DNA of 64,000 nt, taken from Mycolicibacterium sp. P9-22 (lineage in GTDB: Bacteria > Actinomycetota > Actinomycetes > Mycobacteriales > Mycobacteriaceae). Made by a program: the position numbers and the translations under genes. Location of the stretch: assembly GCF_008329585.1 (NCBI RefSeq), contig NZ_NPKP01000006.1, positions 1-64,000 on the forward strand, written 5' to 3'. The notes beneath the pieces were generated by a model. That model saw only the letters and a list, made by a program, of their open reading frames with translations. It was not told the origin of the DNA and did not search any database. This document shows positions 17,195 through 26,520 of this stretch, piece by piece (position 1 is the first letter of the stretch; every line of letters begins with the position of its first letter).

Positions 17195-19741
17195 TCAGCT
17201 CAGGATCAGGCCTTCACCGTCGGCACCGACATCGGCCTTGACGGTGTCCCCGTCGTGCACCTGGCCGGCCAGCAACATCTTGGCCAGCTGGTCGCCGATG
17301 GCCTGCTGCACCAGTCGGCGCAGCGGACGGGCGCCGTAGAGCGGGTCGAACCCACGCTGTGCCAGCCACTGCTTGGCGGGCAGCGACACCTCGAGGGTGA
17401 GCCTGCGCTGCGCCAGCCGCTTGGACAGCTGGTTCAGCTGGATGTCCACGATGGCCACCAGGTCACCGGGCTCCAGGCCGTCGAAGATGATCACATCGTC
17501 GAGCCGGTTGATGAACTCCGGTTTGAACGCCGAGCGCACCGCCGCCATCACCATCTCCTCCGAGCCACCGGCGCCCAGGTTGGACGTCAGGATCAGGATG
17601 GTGTTGCGGAAGTCCACCGTGCGGCCCTGACCGTCGGTGAGCCTGCCCTCGTCGAGGACCTGCAGCAGCACATCGAACACGTCCGGGTGGGCCTTTTCGA
17701 CCTCGTCGAACAGCACCACGGTGTACGGCCTGCGCCGCACCGCCTCGGTGAGCTGACCGCCCTGGTCGTAGCCCACATATCCCGGAGGTGCACCGACCAG
17801 CCGCGCGACGGAGTGCTTCTCGCCGTACTCGCTCATGTCGATACGGACCATGGCGCGTTCGTCGTCGAACAGGAACTCCGCGAGCGCCTTGGCCAGCTCG
17901 GTCTTGCCGACACCGGTGGGCCCGAGGAACATGAACGAGCCCGTCGGACGGTTCGGGTCGGCGACGCCGGCCCGGCTGCGGCGCACCGCGTCGGAAACCG
18001 CGACGACGGCTTGGCGCTGGCCGATGACGCGGCGGCCCAGCTCCTGCTCCATGCGCAGCAGCTTGGCGGTCTCCCCTTCGAGCATCCGCCCGGCCGGGAT
18101 CCCGGTCCACGCCTCCACCACCTCGGCGATGTCGTCGGGACCGACCTCCTCCTTGAGCATCACGTTCTCGCGGGCCTCGGCGACCGGCAGCGCGGCGTCG
18201 AGTTTCTTCTCGATCTCCGGGATGCGGCCGTAGCGCAGCTCGGCGGCCTTGGCCAGGTCACCGTCGCGCTCGGCGCGGTCGGCCTCACCGCGCAGCCGGT
18301 CCAGCTGTTCGGTGAAATCGCGGACGATGTCGATGGCGCTCTTCTCGTTCTGCCACCTCGTGGTCAGTTCGGACAGCTGTTCCTTCTTGTCGGCCAGTTC
18401 GGCGCGCAGCTTCTCCAGGCGGTCCTTCGAGGCGTCGTCGGATTCCTTGGCCAACGCCATCTCCTCGATCTCGAGGCGGCGGACCAGTCGTTCGACCTCG
18501 TCGATCTCGACGGGGCGGGAGTCGATCTCCATGCGCAGCCGCGATCCGGCCTCGTCGACCAGGTCGATGGCCTTGTCGGGCAGGAATCGGCTGGTGATGT
18601 ACCGGTCGGACAGCGTGGCGGCCGCGACCAGCGCGGAGTCGGTGATGCGCACACCGTGATGCACCTCGTAGCGGTCCTTGAGGCCACGCAGGATGCCGAC
18701 GGTGTCCTCGACCGAGGGTTCACCGACCATCACCTGCTGGAACCGACGCTCCAGCGCGGCATCCTTCTCGATGTACTGGCGGTATTCGTCGAGCGTGGTG
18801 GCACCGACCAGGCGCAACTCGCCGCGGGCCAGCATGGGCTTGATCATGTTGCCGGCATCCATCGCCGACTCACCGGTGGCGCCGGCCCCGACGATGGTGT
18901 GCAGCTCGTCGATGAACGTGACGACCTGCCCGGCCGAGTTCTTGATGTCGTCGAGGACGGCCTTGAGGCGTTCCTCGAATTCACCCCGGTACTTGGCGCC
19001 GGCCACCATGGCACCCAGGTCCAGGGAGACCAGGGTCTTGTCGCGCAGGCTCTCCGGCACGTCGCCGGCGACGATGCGCTGGGCCAGGCCCTCGACGATG
19101 GCGGTCTTGCCGACGCCGGGCTCGCCGATGAGCACCGGGTTGTTCTTCGTCCGGCGCGAAAGCACCTGGACGACGCGACGGATCTCATTGTCGCGCCCGA
19201 TGACCGGGTCGAGCTTGCCTTCCCGGGCGAGGGCGGTCAGGTCGGTGGAGTACTTCTCCAGCGCCTGATAGGTGCCTTCGGGATCGGGGCTGGTGACCCG
19301 CGCGCTACCGCGCACCTTGGTGAACGCCTCACGTAATGCCTCCGGCGATGCGCCCGCACCGGCGAGCAGCTTGGCCGTGTCCGAGTCACCACTGGCCAGA
19401 CCGACCAGCAGATGTTCGGTGGAGACGTACTCGTCGTCCATCTCGGTGGCCAGGTGCTGCGCCGTGGTGATGGCGGTGAGGGCCTCGGGGCTCAGCTGCG
19501 GCTGTGAGCTGGAACCGGACACACTGGGCAGCCGGCCGACGAGGCGCTCGGCCTCGGACCGGATCCTCGCGGGCTCGACTCCGACCGCCTCCAGCAGAGG
19601 CGCGGCGATACCGTCGTTCTGCGTCAGCAAGGCCATCAACAAATGAGCGGGAGTGATCTGCGGGTTGCCTGCGGACGTCGCCGCCTGCAGGGCCGAGGTC
19701 AGTGCCGCCTGGGTCTTCGTGGTCGGATTGAACGAGTCCAC
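17195..19741 (-). CDS. clpB: ATP-dependent disaggregase ClpB
   Basis: 848 residues, full length. A Hsp100 ring that pulls polypeptides out of aggregates together with DnaK/DnaJ/GrpE. Double Clp N-domain (1-150), AAA1 with GEPGVGKTA and Walker B VTFIDELHT, the coiled-coil M domain (~410-525), AAA2 with GPTGVGKTE and VVLFDEVEKAHPDV, and the small C-terminal domain. GTG start at 19741 (DSFNPTTKTQAAL) with AGGTAGGTG upstream. Controlled by a HAIR operator and a SigH-like promoter, so it belongs to the same heat-shock response as the dnaK operon in this window. Confidence 0.98.
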   Translation of the reverse strand: MDSFNPTTKTQAALTSALQAATSAGNPQITPAHLLMALLTQNDGIAAPLLEAVGVEPARIRSEAERLVGRLPSVSGSSSQPQLSPEALTAITTAQHLATEMDDEYVSTEHLLVGLASGDSDTAKLLAGAGASPEALREAFTKVRGSARVTSPDPEGTYQALEKYSTDLTALAREGKLDPVIGRDNEIRRVVQVLSRRTKNNPVLIGEPGVGKTAIVEGLAQRIVAGDVPESLRDKTLVSLDLGAMVAGAKYRGEFEERLKAVLDDIKNSAGQVVTFIDELHTIVGAGATGESAMDAGNMIKPMLARGELRLVGATTLDEYRQYIEKDAALERRFQQVMVGEPSVEDTVGILRGLKDRYEVHHGVRITDSALVAAATLSDRYITSRFLPDKAIDLVDEAGSRLRMEIDSRPVEIDEVERLVRRLEIEEMALAKESDDASKDRLEKLRAELADKKEQLSELTTRWQNEKSAIDIVRDFTEQLDRLRGEADRAERDGDLAKAAELRYGRIPEIEKKLDAALPVAEARENVMLKEEVGPDDIAEVVEAWTGIPAGRMLEGETAKLLRMEQELGRRVIGQRQAVVAVSDAVRRSRAGVADPNRPTGSFMFLGPTGVGKTELAKALAEFLFDDERAMVRIDMSEYGEKHSVARLVGAPPGYVGYDQGGQLTEAVRRRPYTVVLFDEVEKAHPDVFDVLLQVLDEGRLTDGQGRTVDFRNTILILTSNLGAGGSEEMVMAAVRSAFKPEFINRLDDVIIFDGLEPGDLVAIVDIQLNQLSKRLAQRRLTLEVSLPAKQWLAQRGFDPLYGARPLRRLVQQAIGDQLAKMLLAGQVHDGDTVKADVGADGEGLILS

Positions 19742-19797
19742 GACACCTACCTTTCCAGGTTCTTTACAGCTTGGTAAAAATGCTTGTCGTGTTGTCC

Positions 19798-19830
19798 AAC
19801 GCAGTCAAGGTTGAGTCTGTTCCGCTCAAC
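19798..19830 (-). promoter_or_regulatory. clpB promoter: HspR operator (HAIR) overlapping a SigH-like promoter
   Basis: TTGAGT-N7-GCTCAA at 19811-19829 matches the HspR-associated inverted repeat CTTGAGT-N7-ACTCAAG with outer mismatches. Read on the minus strand, GGAAC (19819-19823) and CGTT (19798-19801) with a 17-base spacer match the SigH/SigE-type consensus. Repressor and stress sigma factor would therefore compete over the same bases. Confidence 0.75.
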
Positions 19831-19900
19831 TCTATAAATTTTCGGTGAGTCGTGCCGCGCACCCCGCCGACGTTCGACCGGACGGGGCTAACGTCTGTGT

Positions 19901-20518
19901 ATGTCCGAGTCCGGTTCCGGCGATTTCGAGTTCGAACGGAAGTTCTTCGTCCGTGAGATGCCCGCCGTCGCGGCGTCCGATCCCACCCCGGTGCTGATCG
20001 TGCAGGCCTACCTGTTCGCCGCCGACGGCTACGCGGTCCGCATCCGCCTGCAGGGCCCCGCCCCCGCCGAACTCGACCGCACTCCCGCCGAACTGGTGCA
20101 GGCCCTCGGGGATGACGCGATCGGCACCATGACCGCCAAGGGGCCCGCCGCCGGCGGCACGCGCTACGAGGCCGAACGCGATCTCGACCCGATGGTGGCC
20201 GGACAGATCGTGGCGCGGGCCGAGCACGTCGTCATCAAGGTCCGGTACTCGGCATGGTTGGGCGAGGACGGCTGGATCATCGACCGCTTCCTCAGTGGTA
20301 ACGCGCCCCTGACACTGGCCGAGGTCGAACGCGGCGGCCCCGTCGTCGATCTGGTGATACCGGAATTCTGTGCCACCGAGGTGTCCGAGGACGACCGCTT
20401 CCGCAACGAATACCTCGCGCACCATCCGTTCGGCAGCTGGGCAGCCGCCTACCTCGATGAGCTCGAGCTGCTCGGCCCGCAGTTCGTGGAGAGTCTCGGA
20501 CGAAATACCTTCGGCTGA
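19901..20518 (+). CDS. CYTH-domain protein (triphosphate-binding)
   Basis: 205 residues forming one CYTH beta-barrel. The N-terminal ExExK motif (EFERKFFV, residues ~10-17) and later charged strands (YAVRIRLQGP, GTMTAKGPA, RYEAERDLD, WIIDRFL) line the tunnel that binds inorganic triphosphate and metal in this family. Members are triphosphatases or adenylate cyclases; the activity here is not determined. Divergent from clpB. Confidence 0.88.
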   Translation: MSESGSGDFEFERKFFVREMPAVAASDPTPVLIVQAYLFAADGYAVRIRLQGPAPAELDRTPAELVQALGDDAIGTMTAKGPAAGGTRYEAERDLDPMVAGQIVARAEHVVIKVRYSAWLGEDGWIIDRFLSGNAPLTLAEVERGGPVVDLVIPEFCATEVSEDDRFRNEYLAHHPFGSWAAAYLDELELLGPQFVESLGRNTFG

Positions 20519-20535
20519 TCGGCAACACTTCAACA

Positions 20536-21111
20536 GTGACGACAAGGCCTATGCGCTTCAATCCACCGCCGAACTGGCCACCCGTCCCGCCGGGGTGGAC
20601 GCCGCCGGCCGGCTGGCAGCCCGACCCGTCCTGGCCGCCGCCACCGCCGGGCTGGCCGCTGTGGGTGGCCGAGACCAAGGCGCGGACCGGGCTCATTCTG
20701 GGCTCGGTGGGCGCCGTGCTGCTCATCGCGGTCGGCGCGGTCGTCACCGTCGCAGTGACCCGCGACGGACCGGCATCGGGTCCGGTCGGTGCCCCACCGA
20801 CGACCACCGCCGCGGCCCTGTCCGATGAGGACCAGATCGAGAAGGTCGTCGAGCAGTTCCAACAGGCCTGGAACGGGCAGGAATTCGACAACCTACGCAG
20901 CCTGATGTGCGCCGAGATGCGCGCCGACGAACAGTTCTCCCGGGCCAACTTCGCCGAGATGCGCGACGAGATGGGCGAATTGAATCTGACCGTGACATCG
21001 ATCGACATCACCGGCAAGACCGCCGACACCGTCATCGAGAACGACGGCAAGGATCCCGACAACATTGCGTTCTCCTACGAGAGCGGACAGTGGAAGTGGT
21101 GTGAGCTGTGA
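20536..21111 (+). CDS. Pro/Trp-rich single-pass membrane protein with NTF2-like outer domain
   Basis: 191 residues from GTG 20536. A cytosolic N-terminus with PPxW repeats (PPNWPPVPPGW, PPAGW, PPPPPGW), one membrane helix (LILGSVGAVLLIAVGAVVTVAV) and an outer domain (DQIEKVVEQFQQAWNGQEFDNLRSLMC, ending SGQWKWCEL) like the DUF4878/lumazine-binding type seen at 7,333. Two Cys in the outer domain may pair. Function unknown. Its stop overlaps the start of the next gene. Confidence 0.75.
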   Translation: MTTRPMRFNPPPNWPPVPPGWTPPAGWQPDPSWPPPPPGWPLWVAETKARTGLILGSVGAVLLIAVGAVVTVAVTRDGPASGPVGAPPTTTAAALSDEDQIEKVVEQFQQAWNGQEFDNLRSLMCAEMRADEQFSRANFAEMRDEMGELNLTVTSIDITGKTADTVIENDGKDPDNIAFSYESGQWKWCEL

Positions 21112-21779
21112 ATGAAGGCTGGGGCTCGGTTCTGACCGAGCTCATCCCGTTGGCCCTGGTGATCGCACTGTCACCGCTGTCCATCATCCCCGCGGTCTTA
21201 GCGCTGCACACCGACCGTCCGCGCCCGACCGGGCTGGCGTTCCTGGCCGGCTGGCTGCTGGGGCTGGCCACGCTGGTGTCGCTCTTCGTGGTGGCCTCCG
21301 ATCTGGTGGGATCGCTGGACAAGCCACCGGGCTGGGCGTCCTGGCTGCGCATCGTGGTCGGCGCGGCGCTGATCGTGTTCGGTGGATACAAGTGGGCGAC
21401 GCGTAAGAAGTCCGAGCATTCGCCGGCGTGGATGCGCAAGCTCAGCGGCCTGACCCCGGGCCGGGCCGTGGTGACCGCCGCGGTACTGGCGGTGGTGAAC
21501 CCGAAGGTGTTGTTCATCTGCATCGCAGCGGGTTTGGCGATCGGTACCGCCGGTGTCGGTGTGACGCACGCCTGGCTGGCGATGATCTATTTCGTACTGA
21601 TCGCCGGCAGCACGGTGATCCTGCCCGTCCTGGCCTACGCGGTGAGCGGTGAACGGCTGGCGGCCCCGTTGACGCGCCTGAAGGAATGGATGGAACAGCA
21701 GCACGCCACGCTGGTGGCCGCCATCTTGCTGGTCATCGGTGTCATGGTGCTGTACAAGGGGATTCACGGGCTCGCGTAG
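21108..21779 (+). CDS. GAP family (LysE-like) membrane protein
   Basis: 223 residues, six hydrophobic spans. Resembles the mycobacterial GAP/Sap proteins, small LysE-fold proteins linked to moving glycolipids or sulfolipids to the surface. Blocks: IPLALVIALSPLSIIPAVLAL at the start, a KKSEHSPAWMRKL cytosolic loop and AVVTAAVLAVVNPKVL. GTG 21108 overlaps the upstream stop (GTGA), implying coupling with the Pro/Trp-rich protein. The lipid is unknown. Confidence 0.8.
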   Translation: MNEGWGSVLTELIPLALVIALSPLSIIPAVLALHTDRPRPTGLAFLAGWLLGLATLVSLFVVASDLVGSLDKPPGWASWLRIVVGAALIVFGGYKWATRKKSEHSPAWMRKLSGLTPGRAVVTAAVLAVVNPKVLFICIAAGLAIGTAGVGVTHAWLAMIYFVLIAGSTVILPVLAYAVSGERLAAPLTRLKEWMEQQHATLVAAILLVIGVMVLYKGIHGLA

Positions 21780-22690
21780 TCCCAGAACTGCAACCAGGTG
21801 ACCGAATCGAACAGCAGCAGAGTGGCCGCGTAGAGCAGCAGGATCACGGCCGCGCCGGCCAGGCTGCTGCGCCGGCCCGCACCGTCGACCGGATCCAGCC
21901 ACCGCCGGAACGGCTTTGACGCCCAGGGCATCAGCCACCACTGCATCGCCGTCACGCTGATCACCTGGCTGAGCCACAGCGACAGCCAGGGCTCGGCGCC
22001 GAAGCGGTCCAGCACCGGGCCCAGGAAACGCGACAGCAGCATCACCGTCGGGTACAACACCAGCAGCACCAGCATGACCGATTTCCAATTGGGCGTCATG
22101 AGCACGCGCCCACCGTCGGTCCGGACGGTCGTCCCGAAAGCGGTGGTGCCGGACACCGGAGCGAACTCCGCGGTCAGGCTCGAGCGCAAACCGGGCAACG
22201 CGGCCTCGCGCTGACCCGACGACATCCACCCGGCCAGGTGCCGGTCGGTGCGAAAGCGCAGCACCGAGAGGGCTTCTTCCCCATCCACGAAGAGAACTGT
22301 GCCCTCATACCCGCTGAAACCGCGTGCGGCGCCGGCGAGTTCGCGCTGCGACTCCAGGAACTCGGCGGCCTTGCCCGCGACGAGCTGATGCCGGAAGGCC
22401 GCGATTCCCGCGGGAGGAGGCTGGTCGGGTGCGAGCACAACCGCAGGCGCCGCGAGCAGCCATCGCCCGGCGCCGAGCACGTCGGCCCGGTCCAACCACG
22501 CGTCCAATTCTGTTGTGCCGACGAAGGTCACCGCAACGGCGGGCTCGAAGGATCCCCCGACCAGCGACACCCGGCACGCGACACAACCGGCCGCGATGGC
22601 GTCGGCGATCACCGCGTTCGCCCACTCCGAGAACGGACCGTCGCCGCCCGGGTGGAACACCAGCACCGCGGTGACCTCGCGGCCGGTCAC
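21764..22690 (-). CDS. ABM-domain membrane protein
   Basis: 308 residues. An N-terminal ~190-residue soluble part with a dimeric alpha/beta barrel of the antibiotic-biosynthesis-monooxygenase type (FRHQLVAGKAAEFLESQREL, GYEGTVLF, LSVLRFRTDRHLAGWMSS), then three or four membrane helices (VLLVLYPTVMLLSRFL, QVISVTAMQWWLMPW, LAGAAVILLLYAATLLL). Such fusions are known in actinobacteria, but the substrate is unknown. Overlaps the TetR gene stop by 4 bases, so the pair is one unit. Confidence 0.8.
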   Translation of the reverse strand: MTGREVTAVLVFHPGGDGPFSEWANAVIADAIAAGCVACRVSLVGGSFEPAVAVTFVGTTELDAWLDRADVLGAGRWLLAAPAVVLAPDQPPPAGIAAFRHQLVAGKAAEFLESQRELAGAARGFSGYEGTVLFVDGEEALSVLRFRTDRHLAGWMSSGQREAALPGLRSSLTAEFAPVSGTTAFGTTVRTDGGRVLMTPNWKSVMLVLLVLYPTVMLLSRFLGPVLDRFGAEPWLSLWLSQVISVTAMQWWLMPWASKPFRRWLDPVDGAGRRSSLAGAAVILLLYAATLLLFDSVTWLQFWDYASP

Positions 22691-23313
22691 TCCGACAGGC
22701 CCAGCTCGGCGGCCGATGCGGTCAGGTACCGATTCACGGTCGGCCCGATCAGGGTGACAACATCCTCGGCCGGCAGGTCGGCCAGTGGCGGCACCTTCAT
22801 CACATAGCGCAGCAGTGCGGTGCCCAGCAGGTTGGTGGCGGCCAGCATCGCCCGCAGCGGGGCCTGCTCGTCACCGCCGATGACCCCGGACACCGCGGTC
22901 AGCACGTAGGTCTGGATGAACGAGCGCAGCGCCTCGTTCGCGTCGGCGTTGGAGGTCGCCGATTGCAGCATCGCGATCATGCTCTGCGCGGTATCCGGGC
23001 CCTCCCACATCTGCAGGTACTTGCGGACCAATCGGGTCCCGATATCCGCCTCGGTCGCGGTCATCGCCTCGACGAGTTGTTCGGGATCGAGCAGCAGGCG
23101 CAGCGATTCCCGGAACAGGTCGGCCTTGGACCCGAACAGGTACAGCACCATCGACGGGTCGACGTGCGCGTCCCGGGCGATCGCGCGCAGCGTCGCCTTC
23201 TCGTAGCCGTGCGCCGCAAAGTGCTGTTTGGCCGATGCCAGCACGGCATCCCTGGATACCGGCTCACCCTGCCTTCTGCCCCGCCTTGTCGTTTTCTGCG
23301 CTGGTGAGGGCAT
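22687..23313 (-). CDS. TetR-family transcriptional regulator
   Basis: 208 residues. An N-terminal HTH (VLASAKQHFAAHGYEKATLRAIARDAHVDPSMVLYLFGSKADLF, residues ~25-70) and an all-helical ligand domain. Divergent from the membrane protein at 23,410 with two ATTTCAAC-type operators between them, so it most likely represses that gene and itself. The C-terminal fold resembles TetR_C_17-type domains. Confidence 0.92.
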   Translation of the reverse strand: MPSPAQKTTRRGRRQGEPVSRDAVLASAKQHFAAHGYEKATLRAIARDAHVDPSMVLYLFGSKADLFRESLRLLLDPEQLVEAMTATEADIGTRLVRKYLQMWEGPDTAQSMIAMLQSATSNADANEALRSFIQTYVLTAVSGVIGGDEQAPLRAMLAATNLLGTALLRYVMKVPPLADLPAEDVVTLIGPTVNRYLTASAAELGLSE

Positions 23314-23327
23314 GTTTCGAGACTATC

Positions 23328-23400
23328 ATTTCAACCACTGTTGAAATCAACCTCTGACCGAGTTACGCTCTGCGCACAATATTTCAACAACCGATGAAAA
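23328..23400. promoter_or_regulatory. paired TetR operators
   Basis: Perfect 8-4-8 palindrome ATTTCAAC-CACT-GTTGAAAT at 23328-23347 and an imperfect copy ATTTCAAC-AACC-GATGAAAA at 23381-23400. They flank the divergent start region and end 9 bases before the exporter-like gene. Confidence 0.75.
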
Positions 23401-23409
23401 GAGCGCACG

Positions 23410-24393
23410 ATGACCGTTCACGCGCCCACCGCGCCCAACCATCACGCCGTCCCCGAGCACCAGCCACCGGCCGCCGCCCGCGCGGCGGCCATCGTGGTCG
23501 CCCTCACCGCCCTGCTGGCGGTCCTGGCGCTCGCCTTCGCCCTGCCCGCGGCGAAGTCGAAACCACACGAGGTGCCGATCGGGATCGTCGCACCCACGGC
23601 GGTGGCCGAGATGCTCGAGCGGACCGCCCCCGGCGCCTTCGCCGTCACCTACTACCCCGGTGCCGCGGCGCTGCGGCAGGCCGTGCTGGACCGGCAGGTA
23701 TACGGCGGCATCGCATTCGACGCGGCCTCGCCGACCCTGTTCACCGCCACCGGCGGCAGCCCCGCGATCGCACAGCTGCTCACCCAGATCGGTTCGGGTA
23801 TCGCCCAGCACAACGGCGTGCCACTGAAGACCGACGATCTCGCGCCGCCGAGTGCCGCTGATCCGCGTGGCGCCGGCCTCGCCGCCTCGGCCCTACCCAT
23901 CACGCTGGCCAGCATCCTGCCCGCGATGGCGCTGGTCCTCGTGCTGCGACAGCAGGTATGGCTGCGCTTTGCCGCCACCGTGGCCTTCGCGGGCCTGATG
24001 GGGGTGACCGCCGCGGCGCTGCTGCGCTATCCGCTGGGGTCGATCGACCAGAACTTCTGGGGTGTGGCCGGTGGATTGGCGCTCGGCATCGCGGCCGCAC
24101 TGCTGTTCGTCCTCGGGCTGGGCTCATTGTTCGGACGGACCGGGTTGGCCATCGGGGCCGGGCTGGCGGTGCTGGTCGGCAACCCGCTGTCCGGTCTGAC
24201 GAGTGCGCCCGAGATGTTGCCGGCCGGCTGGGGAACGCTGGGCCAGCTGCTGCCCCAGGGCGCCACCGCCACCCTGTTGCGGTCGACTGCCTACTTCGGC
24301 GGCGCCGGCGCCACCTCGGCGATCCTGGTGCTGAGCTGCTGGGCGATCGCGGGCACGACGCTGATTGCGATCGCCGCCGTGCGCCGCGCCTAA
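23410..24393 (+). CDS. ABC-2/Pip-like membrane protein, probably an efflux permease
   Basis: 327 residues. One N-terminal helix, an outer domain of ~125 residues (VPIGIVAPTAVAEMLERTAPGAF to GVPLKTDDLAP) and five C-terminal helices, the layout of YhgE/Pip and ABC-2-type permeases. No ATPase is adjacent. Divergent control by the TetR at 22,687 fits a drug or toxic-lipid exporter, but the substrate is not readable. Confidence 0.75.
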   Translation: MTVHAPTAPNHHAVPEHQPPAAARAAAIVVALTALLAVLALAFALPAAKSKPHEVPIGIVAPTAVAEMLERTAPGAFAVTYYPGAAALRQAVLDRQVYGGIAFDAASPTLFTATGGSPAIAQLLTQIGSGIAQHNGVPLKTDDLAPPSAADPRGAGLAASALPITLASILPAMALVLVLRQQVWLRFAATVAFAGLMGVTAAALLRYPLGSIDQNFWGVAGGLALGIAAALLFVLGLGSLFGRTGLAIGAGLAVLVGNPLSGLTSAPEMLPAGWGTLGQLLPQGATATLLRSTAYFGGAGATSAILVLSCWAIAGTTLIAIAAVRRA

Positions 24394-24404
24394 ACTCGTA
24401 CCCC

Positions 24405-25556
24405 GTGGGACTCGACGACCGCGACGCGCTGCAGACACTGCGCGCCGCGGTCGACGCCGATGAGGTGATCGGCAGGATCTACACCCGCTGGTTCGCCGTC
24501 GACATCTCGGCGCGTGATCTGTTTCCCCCCGACCTGACCGGCCAGCGCGCATCCTTCGGTGAGGCCCTGAGCTGGCTGCTGGCCGAGATGATCGCCCAGC
24601 GCGCCGAGGAGCCGGTCGCGTTCATGGCCCAACTCGGCCGCGACCACCGCAAGTACGGCGTCACCGGGCGGCATTACGACTCCCTGGGCCAGGCCATGCT
24701 GACCACCCTGCGCGGTGAGCTCGCGGAGGTCTGGGAGGGCCGGATCGCCGAAGCCACAACCGATTTCATCGAGCTGGTGATCGGCGTGATGCGCGGCGCG
24801 GCCGACGCCGAGCAGACCCCGCCGTTCGTCGACGGCACCGTGCTCGAGCACATCCGGGCGACCCGAGATGTCTCGATCGTGCGGCTACAGCTGGACCGGC
24901 CGCTGTTCTATCATCCCGGCCAGTACGTGACGGTGCAGGTGCCGCAGTGGCCGCGCCGCTGGCGTTATCTGAGCCCGTCGATACCGTCCGACGGCAGCGG
25001 TGCCATCGAGTTCCACATCCGGTCGGTCAGCGGCGGGATGGTCAGCACCGCGATCGTCGGCGAGACCGCACCCGGCGACAGGTGGCGGATGTCCGCTCCG
25101 CACGGAGCGTTGCAGATAGACCGTGACGGCGAAGATGTGCTGCTGGTGGCGGGCAGTACCGGGCTGGCCCCACTGCGGGCGCTGATCTCCGACCTGAGCC
25201 GCCACGCCGAGAATCCGCGGGTACATCTGTTCTTCGGCGGTCGCTACCCCTGCGATCTGTACGACCTGCGCACCCTGTGGGAGATCGCATCGACCAATCC
25301 GTGGCTGTCGGTGACGCCGGTGTCGGAGTTCTCCACCAATCCGCCGTGGGCCGCCGACTACCCCGATCACCAGCCGCCGCGCGGTCTGCATGTGCGCCAG
25401 ACCGGCCGGCTGCCCGAGGTGGTGACCGGCTACGGCAACTGGGGTGACCGCCAGATCCTGATCTGCGGCAGCCCGGACATGGTCACCGCCACGAAGGCCG
25501 CGCTCATCGCGAAAGGCGCACCGCCCGAGCGGATCCAGCACGACCCGCTGGCGTGA
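24405..25556 (+). CDS. globin-ferredoxin-reductase (flavohemoprotein-like), Rv0385-like
   Basis: 383 residues from GTG 24405; a longer upstream frame lies inside the permease gene. Residues ~1-140 form a divergent globin-like domain (RDHRKYGVTGRHYDSLGQAML holds the likely proximal His region). Residues ~150-250 are the FAD-binding barrel (RPLFYHPGQYVTVQVP, then WRYLSPS in place of the usual RxYS). The rest binds NAD(P)H (LVAGSTGLAPLRALI, ILICGSPDMV). Flavohemoproteins detoxify NO or act as reductases; this variant lineage in mycobacteria is less well defined. Confidence 0.85.
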   Translation: MGLDDRDALQTLRAAVDADEVIGRIYTRWFAVDISARDLFPPDLTGQRASFGEALSWLLAEMIAQRAEEPVAFMAQLGRDHRKYGVTGRHYDSLGQAMLTTLRGELAEVWEGRIAEATTDFIELVIGVMRGAADAEQTPPFVDGTVLEHIRATRDVSIVRLQLDRPLFYHPGQYVTVQVPQWPRRWRYLSPSIPSDGSGAIEFHIRSVSGGMVSTAIVGETAPGDRWRMSAPHGALQIDRDGEDVLLVAGSTGLAPLRALISDLSRHAENPRVHLFFGGRYPCDLYDLRTLWEIASTNPWLSVTPVSEFSTNPPWAADYPDHQPPRGLHVRQTGRLPEVVTGYGNWGDRQILICGSPDMVTATKAALIAKGAPPERIQHDPLA

Positions 25557-25568
25557 CAGAATTGCGGC

Positions 25569-26480
25569 ATGCCCGAATTCGAGCGCATCACCCTGCGGGA
25601 TCCGGCGTCGACACTGAGCGCCACCTTCGTGCCAGGGGCAGGCATGATCGGTACCTCGCTGGCCGATGACGGCGCCGAGTTCCTCGGCCAGCGGCGCGGC
25701 CTCGACGCCTACGTCACCGACGGGAAGACGATGGGCATCCCGATCCTCTACCCGTGGGCCAACCGGCTCAGCGGCACCGACTACGCGGTGGGCGCAACGA
25801 CCGTTGATCTCGCGGGTGTGCCAGGGGTACGCACCGATCCGCACGGCGCCCCGATGCACGGCGTGCTGGCTGCCCATCCGGGCTGGCAGATCACCGATCG
25901 ATCGGGGGATGCGCTCACCGCCACAATCGATTTCAGCACACCCGATCTGCTGGCGGCGTTCCCGTTCCCGCATCTTTTGACGCAGCGGATCACGCTGTCC
26001 GACCGGACCTTGACCATCGCCACCACTGTCGAGGCCCGTGACTCTGCGCCGGCTGTGCCGCTGTGTTTCGGCTACCACCCGTACTTCACGATTCCAGGGG
26101 TGCCGCGTGCCGAGTGGGAGCTGACGACACCCGCCATGCGTCACCTACCGGTCGATGACCGCGGCCTCCCGACCGGTGCGCACGAATCGTGCGCCGCGGA
26201 GTCGGCGCCGCTGGGCGACCGGGTGCTCGATGACGGATTCGATGAGGTGCCCCAGGGTTCGGTGTTCGCGATCTCGGGCGGCGAGCGCCGGATCGAGGTC
26301 AGCTTCGAACAGGGCTACCCGGCGGCGCAGCTGTTCGCGCCCGCCGGCGACGCCTTGGTGGCCATCGAGCCGATGACCGCGCCCACCGACGCGCTGCGCC
26401 GCGGCGGCTACCGAGTGGTGCAGCCCGGCGAATCCGCCACCGCCCGGTTCTCGATCCGGGTGGCCGAGGTGCCGCGCTGA
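25569..26480 (+). CDS. aldose 1-epimerase family protein
   Basis: 303 residues, galactose-mutarotase fold. Catalytic and binding residues are in place: PMHGVLAAH (first His), FGYHPYF (second His) and the late AIEPMTAPTDAL with the base Glu. Interconverts alpha and beta anomers of hexoses or hexose-6-phosphates. Twelve bases after the flavohemoprotein gene, likely one transcript. Confidence 0.92.
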   Translation: MPEFERITLRDPASTLSATFVPGAGMIGTSLADDGAEFLGQRRGLDAYVTDGKTMGIPILYPWANRLSGTDYAVGATTVDLAGVPGVRTDPHGAPMHGVLAAHPGWQITDRSGDALTATIDFSTPDLLAAFPFPHLLTQRITLSDRTLTIATTVEARDSAPAVPLCFGYHPYFTIPGVPRAEWELTTPAMRHLPVDDRGLPTGAHESCAAESAPLGDRVLDDGFDEVPQGSVFAISGGERRIEVSFEQGYPAAQLFAPAGDALVAIEPMTAPTDALRRGGYRVVQPGESATARFSIRVAEVPR

Positions 26481-26482
26481 CC

Positions 26483-26513
26483 TTGCGTTCGAGCGCGGTT
26501 CAACCCCTAGCGT
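26483..26513 (+). promoter_or_regulatory. possible MerR-type promoter with 19-bp spacer
   Basis: TTGCGT (26483-26488) and TAGCGT (26508-26513) are separated by 19 bases, the over-long spacer typical of MerR-activated promoters, with an imperfect dyad (GTTCGA-N6-TTCAAC) in the spacer. Transcription would begin close to the ATG at 26521, giving a leaderless mRNA. A MerR gene lies just downstream. Confidence 0.35.
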
Positions 26514-26520
26514 GTGGCCC

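Noticed and set aside
17255..19336. Very long open frame antisense to clpB
   Set aside because: High G+C leaves few stops on the opposite strand; the sequence has no domain, and clpB on the other strand is certain. The same holds for long frames antisense to dnaK and purA.
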